Shown: positions 29,792-39,450 of the stretch, piece by piece
How the letters are laid out: the number at the start of each line of letters is the position of its first letter
Numbering within the stretch: the first letter of the stretch is position 1
DNA from: an uncultured beta proteobacterium
GTDB lineage: Bacteria > Pseudomonadota > Gammaproteobacteria > Burkholderiales > Burkholderiaceae_C
Reading direction: 5' to 3'
Assembly (NCBI GenBank): GCA_903844215.1
Contig: CAIMSP010000069.1
Coordinates: 1 to 60,400 of the forward strand
Length of the DNA: 60,400 nt
Position numbers and translations under genes: made by a program
Notes under the pieces: model-generated
The model's input: only the letters and a program-made list of their open reading frames with translations
Told to the model about the DNA's origin: nothing
The model's database searches: none

Positions 29792-30625
29792 ATGACCCCT
29801 TCTTCTGAATCACTGGTCGAATTCCGTCACCTCACGTTCGGCTATGGCGAGCGCGTGGTGCTCAACGACATCTCGCTTTGCCTGCCGCGTGGCAAGGTGA
29901 CGGCGTTGATGGGCGCGTCGGGCGGCGGTAAGACCACGCTCATGCGCCTGATGGGCGGGCAGTACCGGGCGCAGCAGGGCGAGCTGTTGCTGCACGGCAA
30001 GAACGGCACGCAGGACATCACGCAGATGGACCAGGCCACGCTGTACCAGGCGCGCCGCGGCATGGGCATGCTGTTCCAGTTCGGCGCGCTGTTCACCGAT
30101 CTGAGCGTTTTTGACAACGTGGCTTTCCCCCTGCGCGAACACACGGACCTGCCCGAGGCGCTGATTCGCGACATCGTGCTGATGAAGTTGCACGCCGTGG
30201 GTCTGCGCGGTGCGCGCGATCTGATGCCGGCCGAAGTGTCTGGCGGCATGTCGCGGCGCGTGGCGATGGCACGGGCCATGGCGCTGGATCCGGAACTGCT
30301 GATGTATGACGAACCTTTTTCCGGGCTGGATCCGATTTCGCTGGGCACCGTCGCACAACTGATACGCCAGCTCAACGACACGCTGGGACTGACCAGCGTG
30401 GTGGTCTCGCACGAGCTGGAACAGACCTTTGCCATGGCCGACTACGTCGTGCTGTTGGCCAACGGCCAGATCGCCGCCCAGGGCACACCCGACGAGGTGC
30501 GGCACAGTACAGATCCGCGCGTCGTGCAGTATGTGCTGGCGCAGGCCGACGGACCGGTGCCGTTTCACTATCCTGGACCCGGCGCCGAGCAGGACTTCGG
30601 CGCCAGTGCGGGAGCCCGGGCATGA
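29792..30625 (+). CDS. mlaF: Phospholipid transport ATPase MlaF
   Basis: This 277-residue ATPase of the Mla lipid-transport complex maintains outer-membrane asymmetry. Walker A is GASGGGKTT; GMLFQFGALFTDLSVFDNVAFPLRE covers the Q-loop; the signature is VSGGMSRRVAMARAM, Walker B is LLMYDEPFSGLDPI, and the switch His is in VVSHEL. The start at 29792 lacks a Shine-Dalgarno because the preceding 33 bases are a terminator hairpin. Either initiation is weak or leaderless, or mlaF has a promoter inside the hairpin region. The stop overlaps mlaE (ATGA). Confidence 0.94.
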   Translation: MTPSSESLVEFRHLTFGYGERVVLNDISLCLPRGKVTALMGASGGGKTTLMRLMGGQYRAQQGELLLHGKNGTQDITQMDQATLYQARRGMGMLFQFGALFTDLSVFDNVAFPLREHTDLPEALIRDIVLMKLHAVGLRGARDLMPAEVSGGMSRRVAMARAMALDPELLMYDEPFSGLDPISLGTVAQLIRQLNDTLGLTSVVVSHELEQTFAMADYVVLLANGQIAAQGTPDEVRHSTDPRVVQYVLAQADGPVPFHYPGPGAEQDFGASAGARA

Positions 30626-31404
30626 AGTGGCTTGATCCCGCGGCAGTTGGGCGCGCCACGCGCACCCAGATCGACGACATTGGCAACGCCGCGCGGCTGT
30701 TCCTGCGCCTGCTGGCTTCGCTCGGGCCGAGCTTGAAACGCTTCGGCCTGATCCGTGACCAGATCCACTTTTTGGGCAACTACTCGCTCTCCATCATCGC
30801 GGTGTCGGGCCTGTTTGTCGGCTTTGTATTCGGCCTCCAGGGCTACTACACCTTGCAGCGCTATGGCTCGTCCGAGGCGCTGGGTCTGCTCGTGACGCTG
30901 AGCCTGGTGCGCGAACTCGGACCGGTCGTGACCGCGCTGCTGTTTGCCGGGCGCGCCGGCACCTCGCTCACCGCCGAGATCGGTCTGATGAAGGCGGGCG
31001 AGCAGATTTCCGCGATGGAGATGATGGCGGTGGATCCGATCGATCGCATCCTGGCACCGCGCTTTTGGGCCGGCGTCATCGCCATGCCGCTGCTCGCGGC
31101 GGTCTTCAGCGCCGTCGGCATCATCGGCGGCTGGGTCGTGGGTGTGCTGATGATCGGCGTCGATGCGGGATCGTTCTGGAGTCAGATTCAGGGCGGCGTG
31201 GACGTCTGGGCGGATGTGGGCAACGGCGTGGTCAAGAGCGTGGTGTTCGGCTTCACCGTGACCTTCGTGGCGCTGTTGCAGGGTTTCAATGCGCAGCCCA
31301 CACCGGAGGGGGTGTCGCACGCGACCACGCGCACCGTGGTGGTGGCTTCGCTGGCGGTGCTGGGTCTGGACTTTATCCTGACCGCAATGATGTTTAGTAT
31401 CTAA
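30622..31404 (+). CDS. mlaE: Phospholipid transport permease MlaE
   Basis: This 260-residue inner-membrane permease of the MlaFEDB complex has about five to six hydrophobic helices. Diagnostic stretches are RELGPVVTALLFAGRAGTS and LTAEIGLMKAGEQISAMEMM, which carry the conserved Glu and Arg of the MlaE family, and the closing TTRTVVVASLAVLGLDFILT. It starts in the mlaF stop codon. With MlaF, MlaD and MlaB it forms the core machine that moves phospholipid between the inner membrane and the MlaC carrier. Confidence 0.95.
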   Translation: MKWLDPAAVGRATRTQIDDIGNAARLFLRLLASLGPSLKRFGLIRDQIHFLGNYSLSIIAVSGLFVGFVFGLQGYYTLQRYGSSEALGLLVTLSLVRELGPVVTALLFAGRAGTSLTAEIGLMKAGEQISAMEMMAVDPIDRILAPRFWAGVIAMPLLAAVFSAVGIIGGWVVGVLMIGVDAGSFWSQIQGGVDVWADVGNGVVKSVVFGFTVTFVALLQGFNAQPTPEGVSHATTRTVVVASLAVLGLDFILTAMMFSI

Positions 31405-31415
31405 GAAAGGCTCGC

Positions 31416-31895
31416 ATGGAGCGCAACAAAAACGATTTCTGGGTAGGTCTGTTCGTGCTGATCGGGGCCGTGGCCATTCTTTTTCTGGCACTGCAGTCGG
31501 CCAACTTGCTGACGCTGAATTTTCAGTCAACCTACCGTCTGACGGCCAAGTTCGACAACGTGGGTGGGCTCAAGCCCAAGGCGGCGGTGCGCAGTGCCGG
31601 GGTCGTCGTGGGGCGGGTCGAATCGATCAGCTTTGACGACAAGACATTTCAGGCACTGGTGACCATGGCGATGCAAAGCCAGTACCGTTTCCCCAAGGAC
31701 AGCTCGCTGAAGATCCTCACCAGCGGCCTGCTGGGCGAGCAGTATCTGGGGGTTGAGGCCGGGGCCGAGGAAAAATCCCTGGCCAACGGTGACAAGGTCA
31801 CGACGACGCAGTCGGCCGTGGTGCTGGAAAACCTGATCAGCCAATTTTTGTTCAGCAAGGCGGCAGAACCGTCGGCTGCAGTGTCCAGCAAATGA
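31416..31895 (+). CDS. mlaD: Phospholipid-binding MCE protein MlaD
   Basis: This 159-residue protein has an N-terminal membrane anchor (about 8-27) and one MCE domain. The domain is recognisable by TYRLTAKFDNVGGLKPKAAV, RSAGVVVGRVESISFD, and GLLGEQYLGVEAGAEE. MlaD hexamers form the periplasmic pore of the Mla inner-membrane complex. AAGG at 31406-31409 precedes the ATG. Its stop overlaps a possible upstream start of mlaA by 4 bp. Confidence 0.94.
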   Translation: MERNKNDFWVGLFVLIGAVAILFLALQSANLLTLNFQSTYRLTAKFDNVGGLKPKAAVRSAGVVVGRVESISFDDKTFQALVTMAMQSQYRFPKDSSLKILTSGLLGEQYLGVEAGAEEKSLANGDKVTTTQSAVVLENLISQFLFSKAAEPSAAVSSK

Positions 31896-31933
31896 AAACC
31901 AAAATAAGCGAGTGTCCTGTGGAAAAAAATTTA

Positions 31934-32647
31934 ATGCGCCAAACGCTGTGCTTGGTTTTGGGCGGCGCTTTGGCGCTGATCTCGGGTTGCGCCACGGGGC
32001 CGAATGCGAATCCCAAGGATCCGCTCGAACCCATGAACCGCGAGGTCTCGAAGTTCAATCAGAGCGTGGACCGCCTCGTGCTCAAGCCGGTTGCAGAAGG
32101 CTACAAGAAGGTCACGCCGCCGCTGGTGCGAACCGGCGTGAGCAATTTCTACAACAACATTTCCGACTTCAGTTCACTCATCAACAACGCCTTGCAACTC
32201 AAGGGCCAGGCCACCGGGGAGATGGTGATCCGCGTGAGTTTCAACTCGATTTTCGGCTTCGCCGGACTGCTGGATCTGGCCAGCGAATTCGGGATTGACC
32301 GGCACAAGGAGGATTTTGGACAAACGGTGGGGCGCTGGGGCGTCCCTTCCGGTCCCTACCTGGTGCTGCCCTTGTCGGGCCCATCGACGGTGCGCGACAC
32401 GCTGGCGGGCTACGTGGATCGCAGGAACGATTTGACGGTTTATCTGGATCCCATCGCAACGCGCTCGGCTTTGGGTGCGCTGAGCGTCGTGAATGCGCGC
32501 ACCAACGCGCTCGGCTTGGGTGCGATGCTGGACGAGGTTGCAATGGATAAATACATTTTCACGCGCGACGCCTATCTGCAAAGGCGCCGTTCCCAGATTT
32601 TGGACGGAGAAGATCCGCAGGGCGGCGAGGACACACCGCCCAAGTGA
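31934..32647 (+). CDS. mlaA: Outer-membrane lipoprotein MlaA
   Basis: This 237-residue lipoprotein removes mislocalised phospholipid from the outer leaflet of the outer membrane. From ATG 31934 the signal peptide RQTLCLVLGGALALISGC ends in a lipobox Cys. A longer in-frame start at 31892 overlaps mlaD by 4 bp and would add 14 residues. I prefer 31934 because GGA at 31921-31923 precedes it and the signal peptide is then normal. The MlaA core is clear: DPLEPMNREVSKFN, NFYNNISDFSSLINN, FGQTVGRWGVPSGPYLVLP, and DLTVYLDPI. Confidence 0.9.
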   Translation: MRQTLCLVLGGALALISGCATGPNANPKDPLEPMNREVSKFNQSVDRLVLKPVAEGYKKVTPPLVRTGVSNFYNNISDFSSLINNALQLKGQATGEMVIRVSFNSIFGFAGLLDLASEFGIDRHKEDFGQTVGRWGVPSGPYLVLPLSGPSTVRDTLAGYVDRRNDLTVYLDPIATRSALGALSVVNARTNALGLGAMLDEVAMDKYIFTRDAYLQRRRSQILDGEDPQGGEDTPPK

Positions 32648-32790
32648 GGGCGGCGTAGGCCCGGCACGGGCCCGCCACTGCGCGTGGGTGACTTGATGGC
32701 GACCTGCTGTTCGCTGCCCAGGCAGCAAGGTCAGCGGCGCGCGGGGTTCGCGCGGTAACCGCAGATGAGGGTGTTTAATTTTTAAGGATC
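32648..32790 (+). promoter_or_regulatory. Structured 143-bp gap between mlaA and mlaC
   Basis: GGCCCG (32658-32663) pairs with CGGGCC (32667-32672), and GCTGCC (32713-32718) pairs with GGCAGC (32721-32726). A CGCG-rich stem near 32737-32754 is also possible. None has a following T-run. This is the only large gap in the mla operon and could moderate readthrough or hold a promoter for mlaCB. No clear -35/-10 pair was found. Confidence 0.3.
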
Positions 32791-32793
32791 ATG

Positions 32794-33432
32794 ATGAAGC
32801 GTCGCGTTTTTGGTCAGTGGGCTGCCAGCTTGTGGCTGCTGATGGGCATGTTGGGGATGTCGGCGGCCAGCGCCGCAGATGAAGCGCCGGACGCATTGGT
32901 CAGGCGCCTGTCCACGGACGTGCTCGCGGCGATCAAGGCGGACGCGGCGATCCAGGCGGGCGACAGCACCAAGATCGTGAAGCTGGTGGACACCCAAGTC
33001 ATGCCTCACGTCAACTTTGCGCGCATGACGGCGTCGGCTGTCGGGCCAGGGTGGCGTCAGGCCACGGCAGAGCAGAAACAGCGCTTGCAGGATGAATTCA
33101 AGATCTTGCTGGTGCATTCCTATGCCGGCGCTTTGGGCCAGGTGGGTGACCAGTCCATCACGGTCAAACCCTTGCGCGCTGCGGCCGATGATTCTGACGT
33201 TCTGGTGCGCACGGAAATACGCGGTCATGGAGACCCGATTCAGCTTGACTACCGGCTCGAAAAGACGCCCGGCCAAGGCGCTGGATGGAAGATCTATAAC
33301 TTCAATGTCATGGGTGTTTGGCTGGTGCAAAACTACCTCAGCCAGTTCTCGCAGGAGATCAACGCCAAGGGTGTCGATGGACTGATTGCCAAGCTCAGCG
33401 CGCTCAACAAGTCCAACGCCAAGAAGGGCTGA
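32794..33432 (+). CDS. mlaC: Periplasmic phospholipid carrier MlaC
   Basis: This 212-residue periplasmic protein carries phospholipid between MlaA and the MlaFEDB complex. The signal peptide ends near SAASAA (about residue 28). Typical MlaC stretches follow: LVDTQVMPHVNFARMT, RLQDEFKILLVHSYAGAL, and GWKIYNFNVMGVWLVQNY with FSQEI. Two adjacent ATGs exist (32791 and 32794). The second is 5 nt from AAGGA (32784-32788), a better distance than 2 nt, so it was chosen. The stop overlaps mlaB by one base. Confidence 0.93.
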   Translation: MKRRVFGQWAASLWLLMGMLGMSAASAADEAPDALVRRLSTDVLAAIKADAAIQAGDSTKIVKLVDTQVMPHVNFARMTASAVGPGWRQATAEQKQRLQDEFKILLVHSYAGALGQVGDQSITVKPLRAAADDSDVLVRTEIRGHGDPIQLDYRLEKTPGQGAGWKIYNFNVMGVWLVQNYLSQFSQEINAKGVDGLIAKLSALNKSNAKKG

Positions 33433-33707
33433 TGATGCTGGTCTTGCCCGCCGAACTGACGAATCTTCAAGCGACCGCTTTGCTGGCCCGTTTGCGTGCG
33501 CCGTTGGCGGCACCCAGCGGTGCGGCGCTGACCGTGGACGCCAGTGCGCTGGAGCGGTTTGACTCGTCCTCTTTGGCGCTGCTGCTGCAACTGCGGCGCG
33601 ACGCCTTGGCCCAGGGCCAGAGCTTCTCGGTCAAGGGTCTGCCGCCGCGCTTGCGCGAATTGGCGGGGCTCTATGGCGTGGCCGACTTGCTGACCGCCGC
33701 GAACTGA
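33432..33707 (+). CDS. mlaB: STAS-domain protein MlaB
   Basis: This 91-residue STAS-domain protein binds MlaF and regulates the Mla ATPase. The STAS core is visible in LTVDASALERFDSSSLALLL, with the Asp-Ser-Ser pattern at the start of the second helix, and LPPRLRELAGLYGV. Start ATG 33432 shares its first base with the mlaC stop; a second ATG at 33435 is equally possible. Position directly after mlaC completes the mlaFEDACB order normal for betaproteobacteria. Confidence 0.88.
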   Translation: MMLVLPAELTNLQATALLARLRAPLAAPSGAALTVDASALERFDSSSLALLLQLRRDALAQGQSFSVKGLPPRLRELAGLYGVADLLTAAN

Positions 33708-33767
33708 TTGCGCACGCCCGGCCGCTGCGGCGGAGCCGGCCCGCGAGGCCGTAAAATCAACCTGCTC

Positions 33768-34727
33768 ATGCCTGCCATTTCCTTTCAATCCGTCTCCAAA
33801 ATCTACACCGCTGCATCCGGCGCCGCTTCACTCAAGGCGCTGGACGGCGTGAGCTTTGACATTGCCGAAGGCGAGTTCTTCGGCCTGCTCGGTCCCAATG
33901 GCGCGGGCAAGACCACGCTCATCAGCGTGCTCGCGGGCTTGACGCGTGCCAGCAGCGGGCGCGTGCTGGTGCAGGGTTGCGACGTGCAGATCGAGTACGC
34001 GCAGGCGCGGCGCAAACTGGGCGTGGTGCCGCAGGAACTCGTGTTCGACCCCTTCTTCAATGTGCGCGAGGCGCTGCGTTTTCAGTCGGGCTACTTCGGC
34101 CTGCGCCACAACGATGCCTGGATCGACGAACTGCTCGACAGCCTGGGGCTGTCCGACAAGGCGAACGCGAATATGCGCCAACTCTCCGGCGGCATGAAGC
34201 GCCGCGTGCTGGTGGCGCTGGCGCTGGTGCACAAGCCCCCGGTGATCGTGCTGGACGAACCCACCGCCGGTGTGGACGTGGAGTTGCGCCAGACGCTGTG
34301 GCAATTCATCGCCAAGCTGAACAAACAGGGCCACACCGTGCTCTTGACGACGCATTACCTGGAAGAAGCCGAAGCCCTGTGCAGCCGTCTGGCCATGCTG
34401 AAGAAGGGCCAGGTGGTGGCGCTGGATCGCACCAGTGAACTGCTCAAGGCCGCAGCGTCGAACGTGTTGCGCTTCAAGATCGACAGCGAACTGCCCGCTG
34501 CGCTCAAGAGCCGGGCGCGCATCACCGGCCGCATCGTGCAATTGCCGGCGAACACGGCGGCCGAGATCGAGCAGTACCTGGCCGCCGTGCGCGAAGCCGG
34601 TGGGGTGGCGCAAGACATTGAAATCCGCAAGGCCGATCTGGAGGACGTGTTCCTCGAGGTCATGGCCGGCGCGCAGGGAACCCAGGGCGCGAGCACCGAC
34701 AAGGAACCCATGGGGGCCACAGCATGA
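33768..34727 (+). CDS. ABC-2 exporter ATPase (YadG-like)
   Basis: This 319-residue ATPase has Walker A GPNGAGKTT, the Q-loop region KLGVVPQELVFDPF, signature LSGGMKRRVLVALAL, Walker B VIVLDEPTAGVDVELRQTLW and switch LTTHYLEEAE. A C-terminal accessory region of about 90 residues follows. The sequence resembles YadG/DrrA-type exporters. It pairs with the permease that starts in its stop codon. The cargo is unknown; its constant place after mlaB in this group suggests an envelope role, which is inference from context. Confidence 0.9.
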   Translation: MPAISFQSVSKIYTAASGAASLKALDGVSFDIAEGEFFGLLGPNGAGKTTLISVLAGLTRASSGRVLVQGCDVQIEYAQARRKLGVVPQELVFDPFFNVREALRFQSGYFGLRHNDAWIDELLDSLGLSDKANANMRQLSGGMKRRVLVALALVHKPPVIVLDEPTAGVDVELRQTLWQFIAKLNKQGHTVLLTTHYLEEAEALCSRLAMLKKGQVVALDRTSELLKAAASNVLRFKIDSELPAALKSRARITGRIVQLPANTAAEIEQYLAAVREAGGVAQDIEIRKADLEDVFLEVMAGAQGTQGASTDKEPMGATA

Positions 34728-35479
34728 GCGGCTGGCAAATGCTGTTCTACAAGGAAGTGCTGCGCTTTTGGAAGGTGGGTTTTCAGACCGTGGCCGCGCC
34801 GGTGATGACGGCGGTGCTCTACCTGTTGATCTTTGGCCACGTGCTCGAAGGCAGCGTCAAGGTTTACAACCAGCTGAGCTACACCGCCTTTTTGGTGCCG
34901 GGTCTGGTGATGATGAGCGTGTTGCAAAACGCTTTTGCGAACAGCTCGTCCTCGCTGATACAGAGCAAGATCATGGGCAATCTGGTGTTCCTGCTGCTCA
35001 CGCCGCTGTCGCACTGGAGCTGGTTCTTCGCCTATGTGGGCTCCTCCATGGTGCGCGGTTTGGTGGTCGGGGGCGGCGTGTTCGTGGTCACGGCGTGGTT
35101 TGCGCATCTGAGTTTTGTGGCGCCACTGTGGATCCTGCTGTTTGCCATCCTGGGCGCCGCGTTGATGGGAACGATGGGCCTGATCGCCGGCCTGTGGGCG
35201 GAAAAGTTTGACCAGTTGGCGGCTTTCCAGAACTTTTTCATCATGCCGCTGACCTTTCTGAGCGGTGTCTTCTACTCCATCCATTCGCTGGGTCCATTCT
35301 GGCAAACGGCGAGTCACTTCAATCCCTTCTTCTACATGATCGACGGATTTCGCTACGGATTCTTCGGCGTCAGCGACGTCGCGCCCGAGCTCAGTCTGAG
35401 CGTGGTGGCGCTGTTTTTGGCCGTGGTGAGCGCCATCGCCATCAGGCTGCTGCGCATTGGCTACAAAATCAGAAGTTAA
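34724..35479 (+). CDS. ABC-2 exporter permease (YadH-like)
   Basis: This 251-residue permease has six hydrophobic segments. The ABC-2 signature lies in the C-terminal half: MGLIAGLWAEKFDQLAAFQN, FFIMPLTFLSGVFYSIHSLG, and SHFNPFFYMIDGFRYGF. It begins with a short cytoplasmic stretch (MLFYKEVLRFWKVG). It overlaps the ATPase gene by 4 bp and is followed 13 bp later by bolA. Substrate is not predictable. Confidence 0.9.
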   Translation: MSGWQMLFYKEVLRFWKVGFQTVAAPVMTAVLYLLIFGHVLEGSVKVYNQLSYTAFLVPGLVMMSVLQNAFANSSSSLIQSKIMGNLVFLLLTPLSHWSWFFAYVGSSMVRGLVVGGGVFVVTAWFAHLSFVAPLWILLFAILGAALMGTMGLIAGLWAEKFDQLAAFQNFFIMPLTFLSGVFYSIHSLGPFWQTASHFNPFFYMIDGFRYGFFGVSDVAPELSLSVVALFLAVVSAIAIRLLRIGYKIRS

Positions 35480-35492
35480 AAACGGAAACCCC

Positions 35493-35735
35493 ATGAACGC
35501 TGAGCAACTCAAAACCATCATCCAGGCCGGACTGGCCTGCGAGCACATCGAAGTCACCGGCGACGGTGTGCACTGGGAGGCCGTCATCGTGTCGCCAGGC
35601 TTCGAGGGCAAGCGCAAGATCCAGCGCCACCAACTGGTGTACGCCACCTTGGGCGATCGCATGAAGACCAACGAGGTGCACGCCCTGTCGATGCAGACCG
35701 TGACGCCGGCTGAATGGGCGCAATTGAATGCGTAG
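35493..35735 (+). CDS. ibaG: BolA/IbaG family protein
   Basis: This 80-residue BolA-family protein contains the loop with GDGVHWEAVIVSPGFEGKRKIQRHQLVYATLG, where the conserved His residues can coordinate an iron-sulfur cluster shared with a monothiol glutaredoxin. The C-terminal MKTNEVHALSMQTVTP is typical of IbaG rather than BolA proper. ATG 35493 gives the family length. Only 6 bp separate it from hisG, although murA normally lies here in related genomes. Acid-stress and envelope roles are known for the family. Confidence 0.88.
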   Translation: MNAEQLKTIIQAGLACEHIEVTGDGVHWEAVIVSPGFEGKRKIQRHQLVYATLGDRMKTNEVHALSMQTVTPAEWAQLNA

Positions 35736-35741
35736 CAAGTC

Positions 35742-36392
35742 ATGATCACGCTTGCACTCTCCAAGGGCCGCATCTTCGACGAGACCCTGCCGCTGCTCAA
35801 GGCCGCAGGCATCGAGGTGCTGGACGACCCGGAAACCACGCGCAAGCTCATTCTGGCGACGAACCAACCGCAGGTGCGCGTGGTGCTGGTGCGCGCCAGC
35901 GACGTTCCGACCTACGTGCAGTACGGCGGCGCCGACCTGGGCATCACCGGCAAGGACACTTTGCTCGAACATGGCAGCCAGGGCCTGTACCAGCCGCTCG
36001 ATCTGCAGATTGCGAAATGCCGCATCAGCGTCGCGGTGCGCGAAGGCTTTGATTACGCCGCTGCGGTGCAGCAGGGCAGCCGTTTGCGCGTGGCCACCAA
36101 GTACGTGGCCATCGCGCGCGAATTTTTCGCCAGCAAGGGCGTGCACGTGGACCTGATCAAGCTCTACGGCAGCATGGAATTGGCGCCGCTCACGGGTCTG
36201 GCCGACGCCATCGTTGATCTGGTCTCCACCGGCAATACGCTCAAGGCGAACCACCTGGTGGAGGTGGAGCGCATCATGGACATCAGCTCGCGCCTGGTGG
36301 TGAACCAGGCTGCACTCAAGCTCAAGCAGCAGCCCATGCGGGCCATCATCGACGCCTTCGCTGCGGCTTTGCAAACGCCCGCGGGCGCCTGA
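35742..36392 (+). CDS. hisG: ATP phosphoribosyltransferase catalytic subunit (short form)
   Basis: This 216-residue enzyme carries out the first step of histidine synthesis, joining ATP and PRPP. It is the short HisG, lacking the C-terminal regulatory domain, so it needs a HisZ subunit encoded elsewhere. Motifs: [18 protein letters not shown] at the start, [17 protein letters not shown], and the PRPP region [19 protein letters not shown]. It opens the his operon hisGDCBHAFIE. Feedback inhibition by histidine would act through HisZ. Confidence 0.95.
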   Translation: MITLALSKGRIFDETLPLLKAAGIEVLDDPETTRKLILATNQPQVRVVLVRASDVPTYVQYGGADLGITGKDTLLEHGSQGLYQPLDLQIAKCRISVAVREGFDYAAAVQQGSRLRVATKYVAIAREFFASKGVHVDLIKLYGSMELAPLTGLADAIVDLVSTGNTLKANHLVEVERIMDISSRLVVNQAALKLKQQPMRAIIDAFAAALQTPAGA

Positions 36393-36398
36393 GGCACT

Positions 36399-37718
36399 AT
36401 GAGCTTGAGCGCGAAACCTCTGCGTCTGTGCACCGCCAGTCCCGCGTTCGAGGCCGACTTTCAGGCGCGCCTGCATTGGTCGGCACAGGCGGACGCGGCG
36501 ATCGAACAAAGTGTGGCCGACATCCTGGCCGATGTGCAACTGCGCGGCGACGCCGCCGTGCTCGACTACACGGCGCGCTGGGACCGGGTGCAGGCGGCGT
36601 CGATGGCGCAACTGGAACTGACCCAAGCCGATCTCAAGGCCGCGTTTGACACCCTTCCCGCAGCCCAGCGCGAAGCGCTGCAGGCGGCAGCGGTGCGCGT
36701 GCGCAGCTACCACGAGGCGCAGAAGCGAGCCAGCGGCGAGAGCTGGAGCTACCGCGACGCTGATGGCACGCTGCTCGGGCAAAAGGTCACGCCTTTGGAC
36801 CGGGTCGGCATCTATGTTCCGGGCGGCAAGGCCACTTACCCGTCGTCGGTGCTGATGAACGCCATCCCGGCCCATGTGGCAGGCGTGGGCGAGATCATCA
36901 TGGTCGTGCCCACGCCGCGTGGCGAGAAGAACGCCATGGTGCTGGCTGCGGCCTACGTGGCCGGTGTCACGCGCGTCTTCACCATTGGCGGCGCGCAGGC
37001 GGTGGCGGCCCTGGCCTATGGCACGGCCACCATTCCCGCCGTGCACAAGATCACCGGTCCGGGCAACGCCTACGTGGCGGCGGCCAAGCGGCGCGTGTTT
37101 GGCGCGGTGGGCATCGACATGATCGCCGGACCTTCCGAAATCCTGGTGCTGGCCGATGGTTCCACGCCGCCCGATTGGGTGGCGATGGATCTTTTTTCAC
37201 AGGCCGAACACGACGAACTGGCGCAAAGCATTCTGCTGTGCCCCGACGCCGCGTATATCGACGCGGTGCAGGCCGCCATCGATCGCCTGTTGCCCGAAAT
37301 GCCGCGCGCCGACATCATCGCCAAGTCGCTCAACGACCGGGGTGCACTGATCCTCACACGCAGCATGGAAGAGGGCTGCGCCATCAGCAACCGCATCGCG
37401 CCCGAGCACCTGGAGGTGAGCAGCCGGGACCCGCACCGCTGGGAGCCGTTGTTGAAACACGCAGGCGCCATCTTTTTGGGCGCCTACACCAGTGAGAGCC
37501 TGGGCGACTACTGCGCCGGACCGAACCACGTGCTGCCCACCAGCGGCACGGCGCGCTTCAGTTCGCCGCTGGGCGTGTACGATTTTCAAAAGCGCAGCAG
37601 CCTGATCGAAGTGAGCCAGGCCGGGGCCCAGATTCTGGGCGTGATCGCGGCCGAACTGGCCTATGGCGAAGGCCTGCAGGCCCACGCACGAGCCGCGCTG
37701 ATGCGTTTGAAGCCATGA
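36399..37718 (+). CDS. hisD: Histidinol dehydrogenase
   Basis: This 439-residue zinc enzyme converts histidinol to histidine in two oxidations. Recognisable blocks are [70 protein letters not shown], and [14 protein letters not shown]. The zinc and catalytic residues are in [17 protein letters not shown] and [16 protein letters not shown]. Six bp separate it from hisG, and it overlaps hisC by 4 bp. The full family length is present. Confidence 0.97.
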   Translation: MSLSAKPLRLCTASPAFEADFQARLHWSAQADAAIEQSVADILADVQLRGDAAVLDYTARWDRVQAASMAQLELTQADLKAAFDTLPAAQREALQAAAVRVRSYHEAQKRASGESWSYRDADGTLLGQKVTPLDRVGIYVPGGKATYPSSVLMNAIPAHVAGVGEIIMVVPTPRGEKNAMVLAAAYVAGVTRVFTIGGAQAVAALAYGTATIPAVHKITGPGNAYVAAAKRRVFGAVGIDMIAGPSEILVLADGSTPPDWVAMDLFSQAEHDELAQSILLCPDAAYIDAVQAAIDRLLPEMPRADIIAKSLNDRGALILTRSMEEGCAISNRIAPEHLEVSSRDPHRWEPLLKHAGAIFLGAYTSESLGDYCAGPNHVLPTSGTARFSSPLGVYDFQKRSSLIEVSQAGAQILGVIAAELAYGEGLQAHARAALMRLKP

Positions 37719-38815
37719 CGAACAATCCAATGCAGCGACTGCGCCAGGACATCCAGTCCATGCACGCCTACGCCATCCAGGACTCGGTGGGCATGATCAA
37801 GCTCGACGGCATGGAGAACCCGCACCGCCTGCCGGTCGAGCTGCAACAGCAACTCGGACAGCGCCTGGGTCAACTCGCCCTGAACCGCTATCCCGACGGA
37901 CGCGTGAACGAACTGCGGCGCGCCTTGGCCGAGCACGCACGGCTGCCCGAGGGCTTTGAGCTGATGCTGGGCAACGGCTCGGACGAGCTGATTTCACTGC
38001 TGGCGATGGCCTGTGATGTGCCGCTGAGCGCAGCCAACAACTTCCAGCCCGCCTGCATCCTGGCGCCGGTGCCGGGCTTTGTCATGTACGCCATGAGCGC
38101 CCAGCTGCAAGGTTTGAAGTTTGTCGGTGTCCCGCTCACGGCCGAGTTCGAACTCGACGCGGTCGCCATGCTGGCGGCCATTCGCGAACACCAACCCAGC
38201 GTCGTGTACCTGGCCTATCCGAACAACCCGACGGCGAACCTGTGGGACGACGCGGTGATTGAAGAAATCATTCGAGTGCAGGGCGAGCAGGGCGGTCTGG
38301 TGGTGATGGACGAGGCCTACCAGCCCTTTTCCAGCAGGAGCTACATCGACCGCATTCAAAGCCATGGCCACGTGCTGCTGATGCGCACCTTGTCCAAGTT
38401 CGGTCTGGCCGGCGTGCGCATTGGCTACCTGATGGGACCGGCGGCGCTGATTGGCGAGATCGACAAGTTGCGCCCGCCCTACAACGTGAGCGTGCTCAAC
38501 TGCGAGTGCGCGCTGTTTGCGCTGGAGCACGCCGAGGTCTTCGCGGATCAGGCCAGGGACATCAGGGCGCAGCGCGGCGAATTGTTGCGCGCGCTGCAGG
38601 CCCTGCCCGGCGTCCACCCTTATCCCAGCGAATCCAACATGATTCTGGTGCGCGTGCCGGATGCCGCGCAAGCCTTTGAAGGCCTGCGTGCGCGCAAGGT
38701 GCTGGTGAAAAATGTTTCTAAAATGCACGCACTGCTTGCCAATTGCCTGCGCTTGACGGTCGGCACCGCCGAACAAAACCGCGCCATGCTGCAAGCGCTA
38801 CAGGAATCTTTATGA
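37715..38815 (+). CDS. hisC: Histidinol-phosphate aminotransferase
   Basis: This 366-residue fold-type I PLP enzyme acts in histidine synthesis. It has the substrate strand [63 protein letters not shown], and the PLP Lys in [18 protein letters not shown]. Its start overlaps hisD and its stop overlaps hisB by 4 bp each. The sequence looks complete. Confidence 0.96.
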   Translation: MTNNPMQRLRQDIQSMHAYAIQDSVGMIKLDGMENPHRLPVELQQQLGQRLGQLALNRYPDGRVNELRRALAEHARLPEGFELMLGNGSDELISLLAMACDVPLSAANNFQPACILAPVPGFVMYAMSAQLQGLKFVGVPLTAEFELDAVAMLAAIREHQPSVVYLAYPNNPTANLWDDAVIEEIIRVQGEQGGLVVMDEAYQPFSSRSYIDRIQSHGHVLLMRTLSKFGLAGVRIGYLMGPAALIGEIDKLRPPYNVSVLNCECALFALEHAEVFADQARDIRAQRGELLRALQALPGVHPYPSESNMILVRVPDAAQAFEGLRARKVLVKNVSKMHALLANCLRLTVGTAEQNRAMLQALQESL

Positions 38816-39408
38816 CCACCCCCCGCACCGCCGAGGTCTCGCGTCACACGGCCGAGACGCAAATCACCGTCAAGATCAATCTGGACGGAACCGGGCAGGC
38901 GCGCCTGAACACCGGCATTGGCTTCTTCGACCACATGCTGGACCAGATCGCGCGCCACGGCCTGATCGACCTGGACATCCAGGCCGTCGGCGACTTGCAC
39001 ATCGACGGGCACCACACGGTGGAAGACGTGGGCATCACGCTCGGTCAGGCGCTGCACCAGGCGGTGGGCGACAAGAAGGGCTTGCGCCGCTACGGTCACG
39101 CCTATGTGCCGCTGGACGAGGCGCTGAGCCGGGTCGTGATCGACTTTTCCGGCCGCCCGGGCCTGGTGATGCACGTGCCCTTCAAGAGCGGCATGATCGG
39201 CGGCTTCGACAGCCAACTGGCGTTTGAATTCTTTCAGGGCTTCGTGAACCACGCCTTTGTCACGCTGCACATCGACAACCTGCGCGGTGAAAATGCGCAC
39301 CACCAGGCCGAGACCGTGTTCAAGGCGTTTGGCCGTGCGCTGCGCGCCGCATTGGAGTTGGACGCACGCGCACCGAATGCGATTCCCTCGACCAAGGGCA
39401 GCTTGTAG
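38812..39408 (+). CDS. hisB: Imidazoleglycerol-phosphate dehydratase
   Basis: This 198-residue monofunctional dehydratase lacks the phosphatase domain found in enterobacterial HisB. The duplicated metal motifs are [15 protein letters not shown] with [15 protein letters not shown], and the second set [16 protein letters not shown] with INLRGEN-type [18 protein letters not shown]. The metals bind the substrate imidazole. ATG 38812 overlaps the hisC stop. A histidinol phosphatase must be encoded elsewhere, as none is seen here. Confidence 0.96.
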   Translation: MTTPRTAEVSRHTAETQITVKINLDGTGQARLNTGIGFFDHMLDQIARHGLIDLDIQAVGDLHIDGHHTVEDVGITLGQALHQAVGDKKGLRRYGHAYVPLDEALSRVVIDFSGRPGLVMHVPFKSGMIGGFDSQLAFEFFQGFVNHAFVTLHIDNLRGENAHHQAETVFKAFGRALRAALELDARAPNAIPSTKGSL

Positions 39409-39450
39409 ATCCGGCCACCGGCTTGCGCGCCCGTCATTGCATCGCACCTC

